Of a stretch of 64,000 nucleotides of DNA, positions 32,487 to 40,282 are shown in pieces. Source of the stretch: Gemmiger gallinarum (GTDB lineage Bacteria > Bacillota > Clostridia > Oscillospirales > Ruminococcaceae); assembly GCF_014982805.1 (NCBI RefSeq), contig NZ_JADCKC010000002.1, positions 248,001-312,000 on the forward strand, given 5' to 3'. The notes beneath the pieces are model-generated. The model saw only the letters and a program-made list of their open reading frames with translations, was not told the origin of the DNA and ran no database searches. Both the position numbers and the translations under genes were made by a program. Position 1 is the first letter of the stretch; every line of letters starts with the position of its first letter.

Positions 32487-33353
32487 TCACAGGGGCAAGA
32501 ACTGCAGCACGATGCCGCACACCGCACCCACAGCCCACAACAGGCCCGTCATGAAGAGATTCTGCTTGACGCTGCGGTTGACCCGCCACAGCACGGCCAG
32601 GCCGATGCCCGCACCGGCGCACAGGCCGCCGAACAGGCTGCCGAAGGAGATGACCCCCTCCACATACAGCTGGGTCAGCAGCACGCTGGCGGCGCAGTTG
32701 GGCACCAGGCCCAGCAGAGCGGCCACCATGGGCTGGAAGATGCCCAGCCCGGTGAAGGCGGCAGCCACGTTTTCCTCTCCCATCAGCTCAAAGATCAGGC
32801 CGATGGCAAAGCTGAAGATCAGGATAAAGGCAAAGATCTCCAGCGTGTGGCGCAGGGCGGCCAGCCAGATGCCGCTGTGGGGCTCGTGTTCCTCGTGGCA
32901 GTCGATCTCCTCCGAGCTGCCGGAGTAGCCGCCGTACAGCGACTTGGGCAGAAACCGGCGCAGAGGCACATCCAGCACAAAGCCGGCCCCCATGGCAAAC
33001 AGCACCTTCAACACCAGCAGGGCCAGCAGGGACGGCCACTGGCCGGGTTCGGCAGCCAGCAGGGGGATAGCCTCGTCGGAGGTGGCCAGAAACACCGCCA
33101 GCAGCGTGCCGGGGGTAATGACCCGGCTGGCATACAGGTTGGAGGCTACGGCGGAAAATCCGCACTGGGGCACACAGCCCAGCAGTGCGCCGGGGGCAAA
33201 GCCCCAACGGCCGCCGCCGGCCAGCGCCCTTTCAATGCGCTCCCCGTGGTGGCGTTCCAGCCACTCGATCAGCAGGTAGGCAAGGTACAAAAACGGCAGC
33301 ATCCGCACGCTGTCCTCCAGCGCGTGGATGACAGAATGCAAAATAATTTCCAT
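32487..33353 (-). CDS. ArsP_2-like putative metal/metalloid efflux permease
   Basis: 288 residues, with two sets of four or five hydrophobic helices separated by an acidic, His-containing loop (EEIDCHEEHEPHSG). The repeated GALLGCVPQCGFSAVASNLYA and AALLGLVPNCAASVLLTQLY, one in each half, fit the ArsP_2/PF11449 family of putative heavy-metal or arsenic permeases. The paired Cys and loop His could bind metal. ATG at 33353 is chosen over the GTG two codons upstream because of spacing from GAGGG. Its substrate is not established; the adjacent araD gives no clue. Confidence 0.75.
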   Translation of the reverse strand: MEIILHSVIHALEDSVRMLPFLYLAYLLIEWLERHHGERIERALAGGGRWGFAPGALLGCVPQCGFSAVASNLYASRVITPGTLLAVFLATSDEAIPLLAAEPGQWPSLLALLVLKVLFAMGAGFVLDVPLRRFLPKSLYGGYSGSSEEIDCHEEHEPHSGIWLAALRHTLEIFAFILIFSFAIGLIFELMGEENVAAAFTGLGIFQPMVAALLGLVPNCAASVLLTQLYVEGVISFGSLFGGLCAGAGIGLAVLWRVNRSVKQNLFMTGLLWAVGAVCGIVLQFLPL

Positions 33354-33399
33354 ATACACCCTCTATATCATCAGATTGGTCGGGACGTTGGGACGGTTG

Positions 33400-33789
33400 T
33401 CAGTCCGGGCGGTCCTCACGTTCAAAGCCGCGCAGAAGCCGCACGGCGTCGCGCACCACGGCGCGGGGAATGCGGCGCCGGAACATTTCCATGCTGCGGG
33501 CCGAGAAGGGAGCCTCGTCCTCAAAGGACTTGAGGCCCAGAAAATACTGCAGGTAGGGACTTTCCCGTACCAGAGCCACCGTCTCCCGGTCGGAGACGCC
33601 GCAGGCTTCCCGGATGATGAGACTGCCCAGCGCCACCCGTGCCGGAATGGCCACCTTGCCGCCCCGGGCAAACAGAGCGCTGTACTCCCGCTCAAAGGCG
33701 TCCCAGTCCACCGCGGCGGCCAGCCGCACCCAGCGATTGGAGTGCGACAGTTCCCCGTGGAAGGGCGGGATATAATCGTAAACGCTCAT
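33400..33789 (-). pseudogene. Transposase fragment, N-terminal DUF772 part (IS5/IS1182-like)
   Basis: About 129 residues starting MSVYDYIPPF, with LSHSNRWVRLA, ALGSLIIREACGVSDRETVALVRESPYLQYFLGL and MEMFRRRI: the N-terminal domain of DDE transposases of the IS5/IS1182 group. The catalytic domain is absent: the frame ends shortly after RRRI and the next gene's leader begins. No terminal inverted repeats were recognised. It is a decayed insertion between the 1304-residue protein gene and the ArsP_2-like gene. Confidence 0.8.
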
Positions 33790-33865
33790 CTGGCTGTCTT
33801 TGGCTCGGTACACAGGGCAAGGCCCTCCTTCACATAGTATCCAAGGGCGCAAAGCCCCAAATGGC

Positions 33866-36800
33866 TCAGTAGCGCTGGGTCATGGGGAACACCAGTGCCA
33901 GCACCGCCCAGCCGGCCTGGTACAGCACCATGGCGGGCAGCGGCAGGGACACGATGCCCCCCGCCAGCGACATGATGACCGCCAGCACGCAGCTGATCAG
34001 CACCGAGGCGGCCAGCACGATGCTGGCTTTGTGCTCGCCCTCGGCGGCACCGGCGGCAGCCTCCAGACCGCCCACAAAGCTGGCAAAGCTGCCCAGATGC
34101 AGCATGTTGCCCTCGCTCTCGGGCAGCCAGGCGGTGGCGGGGGCCAGAGCCTCCCGCTCCTGGGCGTTGAGCACTTTGACCGAATCCCCCGGCAGGCCGT
34201 AAACAGCCTCCACCAGGTTAACGTCACAGTTGAAATCGTCGCAGTCCACAATGATGGACATGCCCGCACGGCGCAGGCTTTCCAGCACGGCGGCGGTATC
34301 GGGGTCGCGCTGGTAGGCCACCTGGAACATGGCGATCAGGTTGCCCGACACGGCCAGATAGATGACCCGGCGCTGATTGACCGAGTGGCGGCGCTCAAAC
34401 TCCGCGCTGGGGACGTTGACGCCGTATTCCTCCATGAGGGAACGGTTGCCCACCAGCACACGGCCGCCGTTGATCCAGCCCACGTAGCCTTTGCCGTAGA
34501 CGGTCTTGAGGTCGTCCACCTTGAACAGCAGTTTGCGGTCGTTGCCGATCATGCCCAGAAAGACATCCCGCAGGGTGGCGCTGCCTTCCGACAGGATGGA
34601 GGCCGCCAGAGGAATGGCCAGATCGATGCGCTCCTTGCCGATGGGACGGATGCCCGCCAGCGTGACGCATCCCGTGGGGAAGAGATCCCGGGCGGTGATC
34701 TGGATGATGTTGGTACGGCCCAGCTGGCGGATGTCCTTCCAGCCGGGAATGACGGCGCCCACCCGGGCCGCGCTGCGCTGCATGAGCTGGGCAGGCAGGG
34801 CCGAGATCAGGGTGCCGGAGAGGGGGGTGCCCAGGCAGAGCACCGCCGCCATGGCAGAGAAGGCCATTCCGGCGTCGCCGCGGTAAAGCAGGGTAAACAC
34901 CAGGCTGATGAGGCCGCAGGCCCCCAGCGCCCAGCTGAACTGCTGCTGGCTCTTGTCGGAGGTGCGGTGAGCGCCGCTGCCCGCCAAAAAGCCCTTGAGC
35001 AGCACGGTGGGACGGCTGACCAGCAGGCAGGGCTTGGTCTCGCCCAGACCCCGGGTGACGGTGCGCAGCACGGCGGCATCCCGCAGGCGGTAGGCCACGG
35101 CGTGGTCCACCCCGGCGCTGACCAGATCAAAGTTGGCGCGCACGGTGCGGGCGTCCAGCATCTTGCCCGCGGCGTTGAAGCAGAGCAGCAGCGCCGCCGG
35201 GCCCGCCATCAGGCAGAACTTGGAGGCATCGTACCACTCGGGCTGGATCAGAAAGACCAGCAGCTGGATGAGAGCGCCGGCAGCGGCCAGGGTGGGCATG
35301 GTGTCGGGGGAGGGCGACCGGGCCAGGCCCAGGCCGCCTTCCAGCAGGGTACGCCAGTTGAGGCCGCAGGTGATGAGCAGCAGCACCAGCATGACCACCA
35401 TCAGGGGGCCGGAGGAAACATCGGGGTTGAGGGCTCCGGGCATGGGCAGGCCGCCGATGGCCGCAGTGCCCAGGTAAAGCATGACCAGAGCCGCCGCCCC
35501 CGACACAATGGTGGTGATGGTGGCGATCAGATTCTGGCGGTCCAGCTCCTGCCGGACCTTGGGGGCATCCTCCGCCGATTCATAGTCCACCTTGTGGTGG
35601 TGCACGGCGGCGGCAAAGGGCCCCTCGGTCTCGGGGGTATCCCGCTCATCGTCGGGACGGCCCGCAAACCGCATGCGGCTGCGCTTTTTGCGGGCAGGCT
35701 CCTCCTCCCCGTCGTCCGGCTCCTGCTGAGTCAGGCGGGCGGCAGCCTCGGCAAAGCGGCCGCTGTCGGCGGACGTATCGCCGGTATCGTCCAGCCCGGC
35801 GTTGAGGGTCTGCTCGATCCCCCGCACAAACTGGGCGGTATTGGGCTTTTCCTCGATCTCGGGGCCGAGATCCAGGTCAAAATCCTTGGTATCGCTCTCG
35901 GGAGGCGCATCGTTCAGGCGCACCTGTCCCGTCATGGTATGCTCGTTGTCCAGGCCCGCCGACAGGTCCAGCTTGACCTGTCCCGTCATGGTGTGATCGA
36001 GAGGCGGCTCCCCTGCCGCTGCCGTGCCGGCGACATTCAGGCGGATCTGACCGGTGGCATCCCGGGCCGGGGTCTGTCCGGCAGCCGTCCCGGCAGAGCG
36101 GGTACGGCGGACGGTCTCGCCTTCCGCAGGCGCGGTGCGGCCGGTACGGGGTTCCGTCCGGGACTGTGCCGGTGCCTGGGGCTGGATAGAGCGGAGGAAA
36201 TCATGGGTATCCTCCTCATCATCATGGGCCGACATGTCCACCGTGAAGCCGGAGGGCAAAGTGTCCGCCTTGGTCATGACCGGCTCTCCCACCGGCTCGG
36301 AGGTGGAAAAGCTCCGGGTGGAGGCTTTCTCCCGGGGCGGCTCATGGGGTTCCTTGCCGGGGGTGAACTCCACCGTGTCCCGCTTTTTGCGGGGGCGCTG
36401 GGCCTCGGCGTCGGTGCCGGCAGCGGGCTGCTCCGGCCAGGTGCGCAGCGTTTCCGGCTCCGCCTCGGGCTGGGGCCGGGCTTCCGGCTGGGGCTCTGTG
36501 CGGTCCGCTTTTGCTGCCTCCTCCCGGATCTGGGAGGTGGTGGTATGGTAAATGCCCAGAGAGGACAGCGTCTCAGTCAGCGAACCATGTACCCGCCGGG
36601 TCCCCGCATACTTGGAGCGGTAGACATACTTCTGGGGCTGAGGTTCGGGTTCCGGGGCAGGCTGGGGCTCGGGGGCAGGTGCATATCCTGCGCCGTAGCC
36701 GGTGTCCGGCTCCGGCGCCTCCTCAGGTTCCGCGTCATATTCCGGTTCGGATGCTTCCCCGGGCAGGGCATCGTCCTGATCCGGCTCAAAGACATCCTCC

Positions 36801-37780
36801 TCCGGCGGGTTTTCCTCCTCTTCCGGCTCAAAGACGGTTTCTTCCTCGTCCTCCGGTTCCTCGCTGCGGCCGCCGAACAGGCCGAAAAAGCCCTTCTTTT
36901 TGCGGGAACGCTGACGGCCGGTTTCCTCCCCGCCGTCCTCCGGCACGGCGTCCTTGTCGCCAAAGACCGAGACACGGATGGGGGTGATCTCCGCCGTGTC
37001 CTCCGCCCGCTTGAACAGGCCGCGTTTCTTTCCGCTCTTTCTCTCAGGAGGCAGCTTGCCGTTGGCGTCGGGCACTACGGCCACGCTCTCCTCAAAGAAT
37101 TCCTGGAACTGATTCTTGCGCAGCGCCAGCTCATCGGTGCTCTGGGGGGCGTTGTCCCCGCCCATCTGGCGCAGAAAATTCTTGATGATGCCGGTGCGGG
37201 TGGTATCCCCCATGGTGTTGTCCGGCTTGTCCGGCTGGGGCTTGGGCTCAGGCTGAGGCTTGGGTTCGGGTTCCGGCGCGCGCAGCGTCGTCTCGGGCTG
37301 ACGGGTGCGGGCAGGGACTTCCCCGCCCTGGTCGGGTACACTCTGACGGCGGGCAGGCTGCCGGGGCGTGCCGGCAGGGGTGCGGGCCGTGGTTCCCGCC
37401 GGAGCGGCAGACGCCGTCGTTTTGGGCATCGCCTTTTTGGCCGGGGCCTGGGCCGTCACTGTGGAGGAGGGATGGCGCACTGCTTCCTCGCTGCGGAAGA
37501 TGGGCAGGTCGGCCAGCAGTGCGTCAATGGTCTGCGTGGAAAACCGGGATTCCGGGTCCGCCACATCGGCGCTGACCTCCACCTTCGGCATTTCATTTTG
37601 GGGAATGGGCCCAAGCTGTACGGTGGTGTTGTCGGGATGAGCGCCAGAACGCGGGATGCTGCGCAGAATCTCGTCCACGTTGCGGTCGGTAACACCGTCA
37701 CGGATTCCCTTTGCCTCCTGCTGCTGGTTGAGCTCCTCCAGAATTCGCTCCACCGAATCATTTGTCCGCTTGCTTGGCAT
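33866..37780 (-). CDS. Pseudo-P-type ATPase: long disordered N-terminus plus inactive P-type ATPase-like membrane core
   Basis: 1304 residues. Residues 1-750 are low complexity: Pro/Glu/Lys-rich (PEPEPKPQPEP), acidic tracts, a basic RKKKGFFGLFGG patch, and three copies of a (M/A)TGQ(I/V)(R/K)L(N/D) motif near 575-625. From 751 there are eight predicted membrane helices in a 6+2 pattern like P1B ATPases. Helix 6 carries LCLGTPLSG (Cys982) in place of CPC. The phosphorylation loop reads QITARDLFPTG (Ile1028 to Gly) instead of FDKTGTLTxG; a nucleotide-domain-like VLVGNRSLM (Asn1112) is kept; TGD reads CDD (1180-1182); GDGxNDxP is missing. So it should not hydrolyse ATP by the P-type mechanism. 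Function unknown; perhaps a membrane scaffold or sensor. It is probably co-transcribed with the RNA methyltransferase 44 bases upstream. Confidence 0.8.
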   Translation of the reverse strand: MPSKRTNDSVERILEELNQQQEAKGIRDGVTDRNVDEILRSIPRSGAHPDNTTVQLGPIPQNEMPKVEVSADVADPESRFSTQTIDALLADLPIFRSEEAVRHPSSTVTAQAPAKKAMPKTTASAAPAGTTARTPAGTPRQPARRQSVPDQGGEVPARTRQPETTLRAPEPEPKPQPEPKPQPDKPDNTMGDTTRTGIIKNFLRQMGGDNAPQSTDELALRKNQFQEFFEESVAVVPDANGKLPPERKSGKKRGLFKRAEDTAEITPIRVSVFGDKDAVPEDGGEETGRQRSRKKKGFFGLFGGRSEEPEDEEETVFEPEEEENPPEEDVFEPDQDDALPGEASEPEYDAEPEEAPEPDTGYGAGYAPAPEPQPAPEPEPQPQKYVYRSKYAGTRRVHGSLTETLSSLGIYHTTTSQIREEAAKADRTEPQPEARPQPEAEPETLRTWPEQPAAGTDAEAQRPRKKRDTVEFTPGKEPHEPPREKASTRSFSTSEPVGEPVMTKADTLPSGFTVDMSAHDDEEDTHDFLRSIQPQAPAQSRTEPRTGRTAPAEGETVRRTRSAGTAAGQTPARDATGQIRLNVAGTAAAGEPPLDHTMTGQVKLDLSAGLDNEHTMTGQVRLNDAPPESDTKDFDLDLGPEIEEKPNTAQFVRGIEQTLNAGLDDTGDTSADSGRFAEAAARLTQQEPDDGEEEPARKKRSRMRFAGRPDDERDTPETEGPFAAAVHHHKVDYESAEDAPKVRQELDRQNLIATITTIVSGAAALVMLYLGTAAIGGLPMPGALNPDVSSGPLMVVMLVLLLITCGLNWRTLLEGGLGLARSPSPDTMPTLAAAGALIQLLVFLIQPEWYDASKFCLMAGPAALLLCFNAAGKMLDARTVRANFDLVSAGVDHAVAYRLRDAAVLRTVTRGLGETKPCLLVSRPTVLLKGFLAGSGAHRTSDKSQQQFSWALGACGLISLVFTLLYRGDAGMAFSAMAAVLCLGTPLSGTLISALPAQLMQRSAARVGAVIPGWKDIRQLGRTNIIQITARDLFPTGCVTLAGIRPIGKERIDLAIPLAASILSEGSATLRDVFLGMIGNDRKLLFKVDDLKTVYGKGYVGWINGGRVLVGNRSLMEEYGVNVPSAEFERRHSVNQRRVIYLAVSGNLIAMFQVAYQRDPDTAAVLESLRRAGMSIIVDCDDFNCDVNLVEAVYGLPGDSVKVLNAQEREALAPATAWLPESEGNMLHLGSFASFVGGLEAAAGAAEGEHKASIVLAASVLISCVLAVIMSLAGGIVSLPLPAMVLYQAGWAVLALVFPMTQRY

Positions 37781-37824
37781 GGTGTGTTTCTCTCCCTCTT
37801 ACTCTAAACCGTCCGTTTGCTCTG

Positions 37825-38610
37825 TCACACATTCCGTCTGCGGCGCATTATATCGTACATCAGGATGCCCGCTGCCACCGACACATTGTAGCTGTCCACC
37901 CCGGTACCCCGGGCGGCCATATCTAGGCTGACAATGCCGTCGCACAGCTTGCGCACCAGCGCGCTGACGCCGCTGCCCTCGCTGCCCATGACCAGCGCCA
38001 CCGCTCCCGAAAGGTCGGTGCGCTCCAAAGGCTCGCCGCCCATATCGGCGCAGTAGACAAAGACATTGTTTTCCTTGAGGTCGCGCACGGCCTGGGCCAT
38101 GTTGGGCACCCGGGCCACGGGCAGACGGGCCGCCGCCCCGGCGCTGGCCTTCATGACGGTGCCGCTGACGCCCACGCCGCCCCGGCGGGGAATGACCACC
38201 CCGTGGGCGCCGCACAGCAGGGCCGACCGGATGATGGCACCCAGGTTATGGGGGTCCTCGATGCCGTCGCACAAGACCAAAAACGGCGGCTCGTCCTTCT
38301 GGCGGGCCGCTTGGAGAAGGTCCTCCAGCGAGGCATATTCAATCTCGGCAGCCCGGGCGGCCACCCCCTGGTGCTCGGCCCCGCCGCACATCTGGCGCAG
38401 CTTGCCCGAGGGCACCCGCTTGGTCACGGCTCCTGCCTGACGGGCCAGGGCATTGTAATACCCCACCGTCGCCTCCGGCATGGTGTCCGCCAGCCAGACG
38501 GTGTCCACCGGGCGGCCGCTTTTCAGCAGCTCGGCCACAGGATTCTTGCCGTAGATCAGGGTATCGGTCCTTTCCCGCGGTTCGCGGTTGTCGCGGTTGT
38601 TTTTCTCCAT
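37825..38610 (-). CDS. rlmB: TrmH/SpoU-family RNA 2'-O-methyltransferase (RlmB-like)
   Basis: 261 residues from ATG at 38610, after GGAGG. An N-terminal SpoU substrate-binding domain (LIYGKNPVAELLKSG) is followed by the trefoil-knot SPOUT domain with motif 1 DGIEDPHNLGAIIRSALLCGA, motif 2 ALVMGSEGSG and motif 3 DSYNVSVAAGILMYDI. It binds SAM and methylates a ribose in rRNA; E. coli RlmB acts on G2251 of 23S rRNA. Firmicute YacO-type paralogues have similar sequences, so the exact site is inferred. It precedes the 1304-residue membrane protein on the same strand. Confidence 0.9.
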   Translation of the reverse strand: MEKNNRDNREPRERTDTLIYGKNPVAELLKSGRPVDTVWLADTMPEATVGYYNALARQAGAVTKRVPSGKLRQMCGGAEHQGVAARAAEIEYASLEDLLQAARQKDEPPFLVLCDGIEDPHNLGAIIRSALLCGAHGVVIPRRGGVGVSGTVMKASAGAAARLPVARVPNMAQAVRDLKENNVFVYCADMGGEPLERTDLSGAVALVMGSEGSGVSALVRKLCDGIVSLDMAARGTGVDSYNVSVAAGILMYDIMRRRRNV

Positions 38611-38766
38611 TGCTTTCCTCCGACGCATGACCGGTGTTTTCCGCCATGCACAACTCTATCCTGCCCCGTCTCCGTCCGCCGTCTGCGGCCGGGCGGGCAA
38701 CTTCACACCGTGCTCTCCCCCGCGGACAGGCGGGTACAGAACCGGCAGTTTAAGATACACGGTAGT

Positions 38767-38795
38767 AGTATATCACACTTTCGTCCTTTTTGCTA
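38767..38795 (-). promoter_or_regulatory. Sigma-A promoter for rlmB and the pseudo-P-ATPase gene
   Basis: Minus strand: TAGCAA, 17-bp spacer, TATACT with extended -10 TGA. The leader would be about 150 bases. Confidence 0.6.
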
Positions 38796-38884
38796 CCGTC
38801 CCGCACCCCCTTTTGCGGGGGTTTTTTGACGGTTTTTCCCCGGCCCTGTCGGACGCTGGAACGCGGTTTATACAAACCGTAGAC

Positions 38885-39101
38885 GGTGGAAAAGGGTTTC
38901 CACATGTTGAAAACTCTGTGGAAAAGGTTGAAAACCCGCCTGCCAAGCGGGTTTTTACCTCTGAGGGGAAAAGTTTTCCTCCCCGTTTTGCACAATTTGT
39001 GGAAAACTTTTCAACATAACAGAGTGGATAAGCCGCCCTGTCAAGTTGGCAAACCGCTGATTTTTCCGCCCTTTGCCGCCCGGAGTTCCGCAGTTTCCAC
39101 A
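38885..39101. other. Non-coding region with a cluster of DnaA-box-like 9-mers and inverted repeats
   Basis: Exact TTWTNCACA matches occur at 38917-38925 (minus), 38986-38994 (plus) and 38998-39006 (minus). One-mismatch copies are at 38885-38893, 38896-38904, 39023-39031 and 39093-39101. The 10-bp inverted repeat ATGTTGAAAA (38904-38913) and TTTTCAACAT (39009-39018) flanks the core. No ORF is credible in 38800-39135. It is a candidate DnaA-binding locus; whether it is an origin, a titration site or unrelated is undetermined. Confidence 0.5.
38931..38956. terminator. Bidirectional terminator-like hairpin
   Basis: 9-bp perfect stem AAAACCCGC/GCGGGTTTT (38931-38939, 38947-38955), a 7-base loop and T tracts on both strands. 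There is no gene immediately upstream on either strand, so it may end a small unannotated transcript. Confidence 0.6.
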
Positions 39102-39136
39102 AGGCTCCGCCCTGCCCGACAGCTCTCGCCGTGCCC

Positions 39137-39165
39137 CTTACACGGGCGTAAAAATATGCTATAAT
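39137..39165 (+). promoter_or_regulatory. Sigma-A promoter of the DNA glycosylase gene
   Basis: CTTACA, 17-bp spacer, TATAAT with an extended -10 (TGC), 35 bases before the ATG. Confidence 0.8.
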
Positions 39166-39199
39166 ATCCCCGAAAAAAAGCAGAAGGGAGGCGGTCCGG

Positions 39200-40114
39200 A
39201 TGGACGAGAGCAAGGTGCCCGGCTGGCATGTGCTGGGCAGCGCCGGGGGCATGGACCTGGACCAGACCCTGACCAGCGGGCAGTGCTTCCGCTGGCAGCG
39301 TCAGGCCGACGGGTGGCACGGCATCGCGGAGGGCCGCCGTGTCACGGCAAAGGTGGAGGACGATATGCTGTGGCTGCTTTCTCCCCCGGAGGAGGACGGC
39401 TTCTGGCGGCATTACTTTGCCCTGGACACCGACTACGGGGCGCTGCACCGGCGTTTTGCCGCCAGCAAACGTCTGGCCTCCTGTGTGGAGGCCGCGCCGG
39501 GGCTGCGGGTGCTGAACCAGCCCTTTTTCGAGGTGCTGTGCACCTTTCTCATCAGCCAGAACAACAACATTCCCCGCATCAAGGGAATTGTGGAACGGCT
39601 GTGCATGCTGTGCGGGGAGGAACTTGCCCCGGGGGTGTATGCCTTCCCCGCCCCGGAGGCCCTGGCCACCCAAACACCCGAGAGCATGGCGGTGCTGCGG
39701 GCGGGCTGGCGCAGCGACTATCTGCTGAACGCCGCCCGCCGGGTCTGTGACGGGGCGCTGGACCCGCAGACTCTGTCCGCCCTGCCCATGGACGCCGCCC
39801 GGGAACAGCTGATGCAGCTGCGGGGGGTGGGTCCCAAGGTGGCCGACTGCGTACTGCTGTACGGTCTGGGCTTTGCCGACGCCTGCCCCATGGATGTCTG
39901 GATGAAGCGGGCCATGGCAGTCCTTTTTCCCCGGGGGATGCCCCGGGCGGCGGGAGCCTGCAAAGGCATCGCTCAGCAGTATATCTTTGAATACGCCCGC
40001 ACCCACCTGCCCCGGGGTGAAAAACCGCCCGCCAAGCCCCGGAAGCCGGGCCTTTCCAGGGCAAAATCCGCCAAAGGAAAAACTTTACCCCGGGAACCGG
40101 AGCAAAGCTGTTGA
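39200..40114 (+). CDS. ogg: 8-oxoguanine DNA glycosylase/AP lyase (Ogg1 type)
   Basis: 304 residues. An N-terminal TATA-like domain (TLTSGQCFRWQ) precedes the helix-hairpin-helix-GPD domain. LRGVGPKVADCVLLYGLG contains the catalytic Lys, and PMDVWMKRAM supplies the activating Asp, as in human OGG1 (GVGTKVADC, PVDVH). FLISQNNNIPRIKGIVE is the conserved pocket helix. It removes 8-oxoguanine from DNA. The C-terminal 35 residues are Lys/Pro-rich and probably disordered. The start is ATG at 39200 after AAGGGAGG; the gene has its own promoter and precedes the aldolase promoter. Confidence 0.93.
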   Translation: MDESKVPGWHVLGSAGGMDLDQTLTSGQCFRWQRQADGWHGIAEGRRVTAKVEDDMLWLLSPPEEDGFWRHYFALDTDYGALHRRFAASKRLASCVEAAPGLRVLNQPFFEVLCTFLISQNNNIPRIKGIVERLCMLCGEELAPGVYAFPAPEALATQTPESMAVLRAGWRSDYLLNAARRVCDGALDPQTLSALPMDAAREQLMQLRGVGPKVADCVLLYGLGFADACPMDVWMKRAMAVLFPRGMPRAAGACKGIAQQYIFEYARTHLPRGEKPPAKPRKPGLSRAKSAKGKTLPREPEQSC

Positions 40115-40139
40115 TTTTTTGTCAATGCCGGGATATAAT
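40111..40139 (+). promoter_or_regulatory. Sigma-A promoter of the fructose-bisphosphate aldolase gene
   Basis: TTGATT, 17-bp spacer, TATAAT, beginning at the end of ogg. The leader is about 140 bases. Confidence 0.85.
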
Positions 40140-40282
40140 GAGACCAGACAAGCGCACAAACGCGCTTTTCGATCCGTTTGGCTCGAAGAGCCGGGCGGGC
40201 GGGGACGGTTCCGGCGGCGGCAAAACGCGGACGGGGCCGGATGCGTCATGTCACGGCTCAAGATCGCAGGGAGGTTTTAATT

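Noticed and set aside
33800-37807. A 1335-residue plus-strand open frame opposite the pseudo-P-type ATPase gene
   Set aside because: It is a mirror of the G+C-rich minus-strand gene: low-complexity Gly/Arg/Leu composition, no ribosome site and no domain; the minus frame has helices and motifs.
38885-39101. Calling the DnaA-box cluster the chromosomal origin
   Set aside because: No dnaA, dnaN, rpmH or gidA gene is in the window and no AT-rich unwinding element is obvious; reported only as a candidate DnaA-binding locus.
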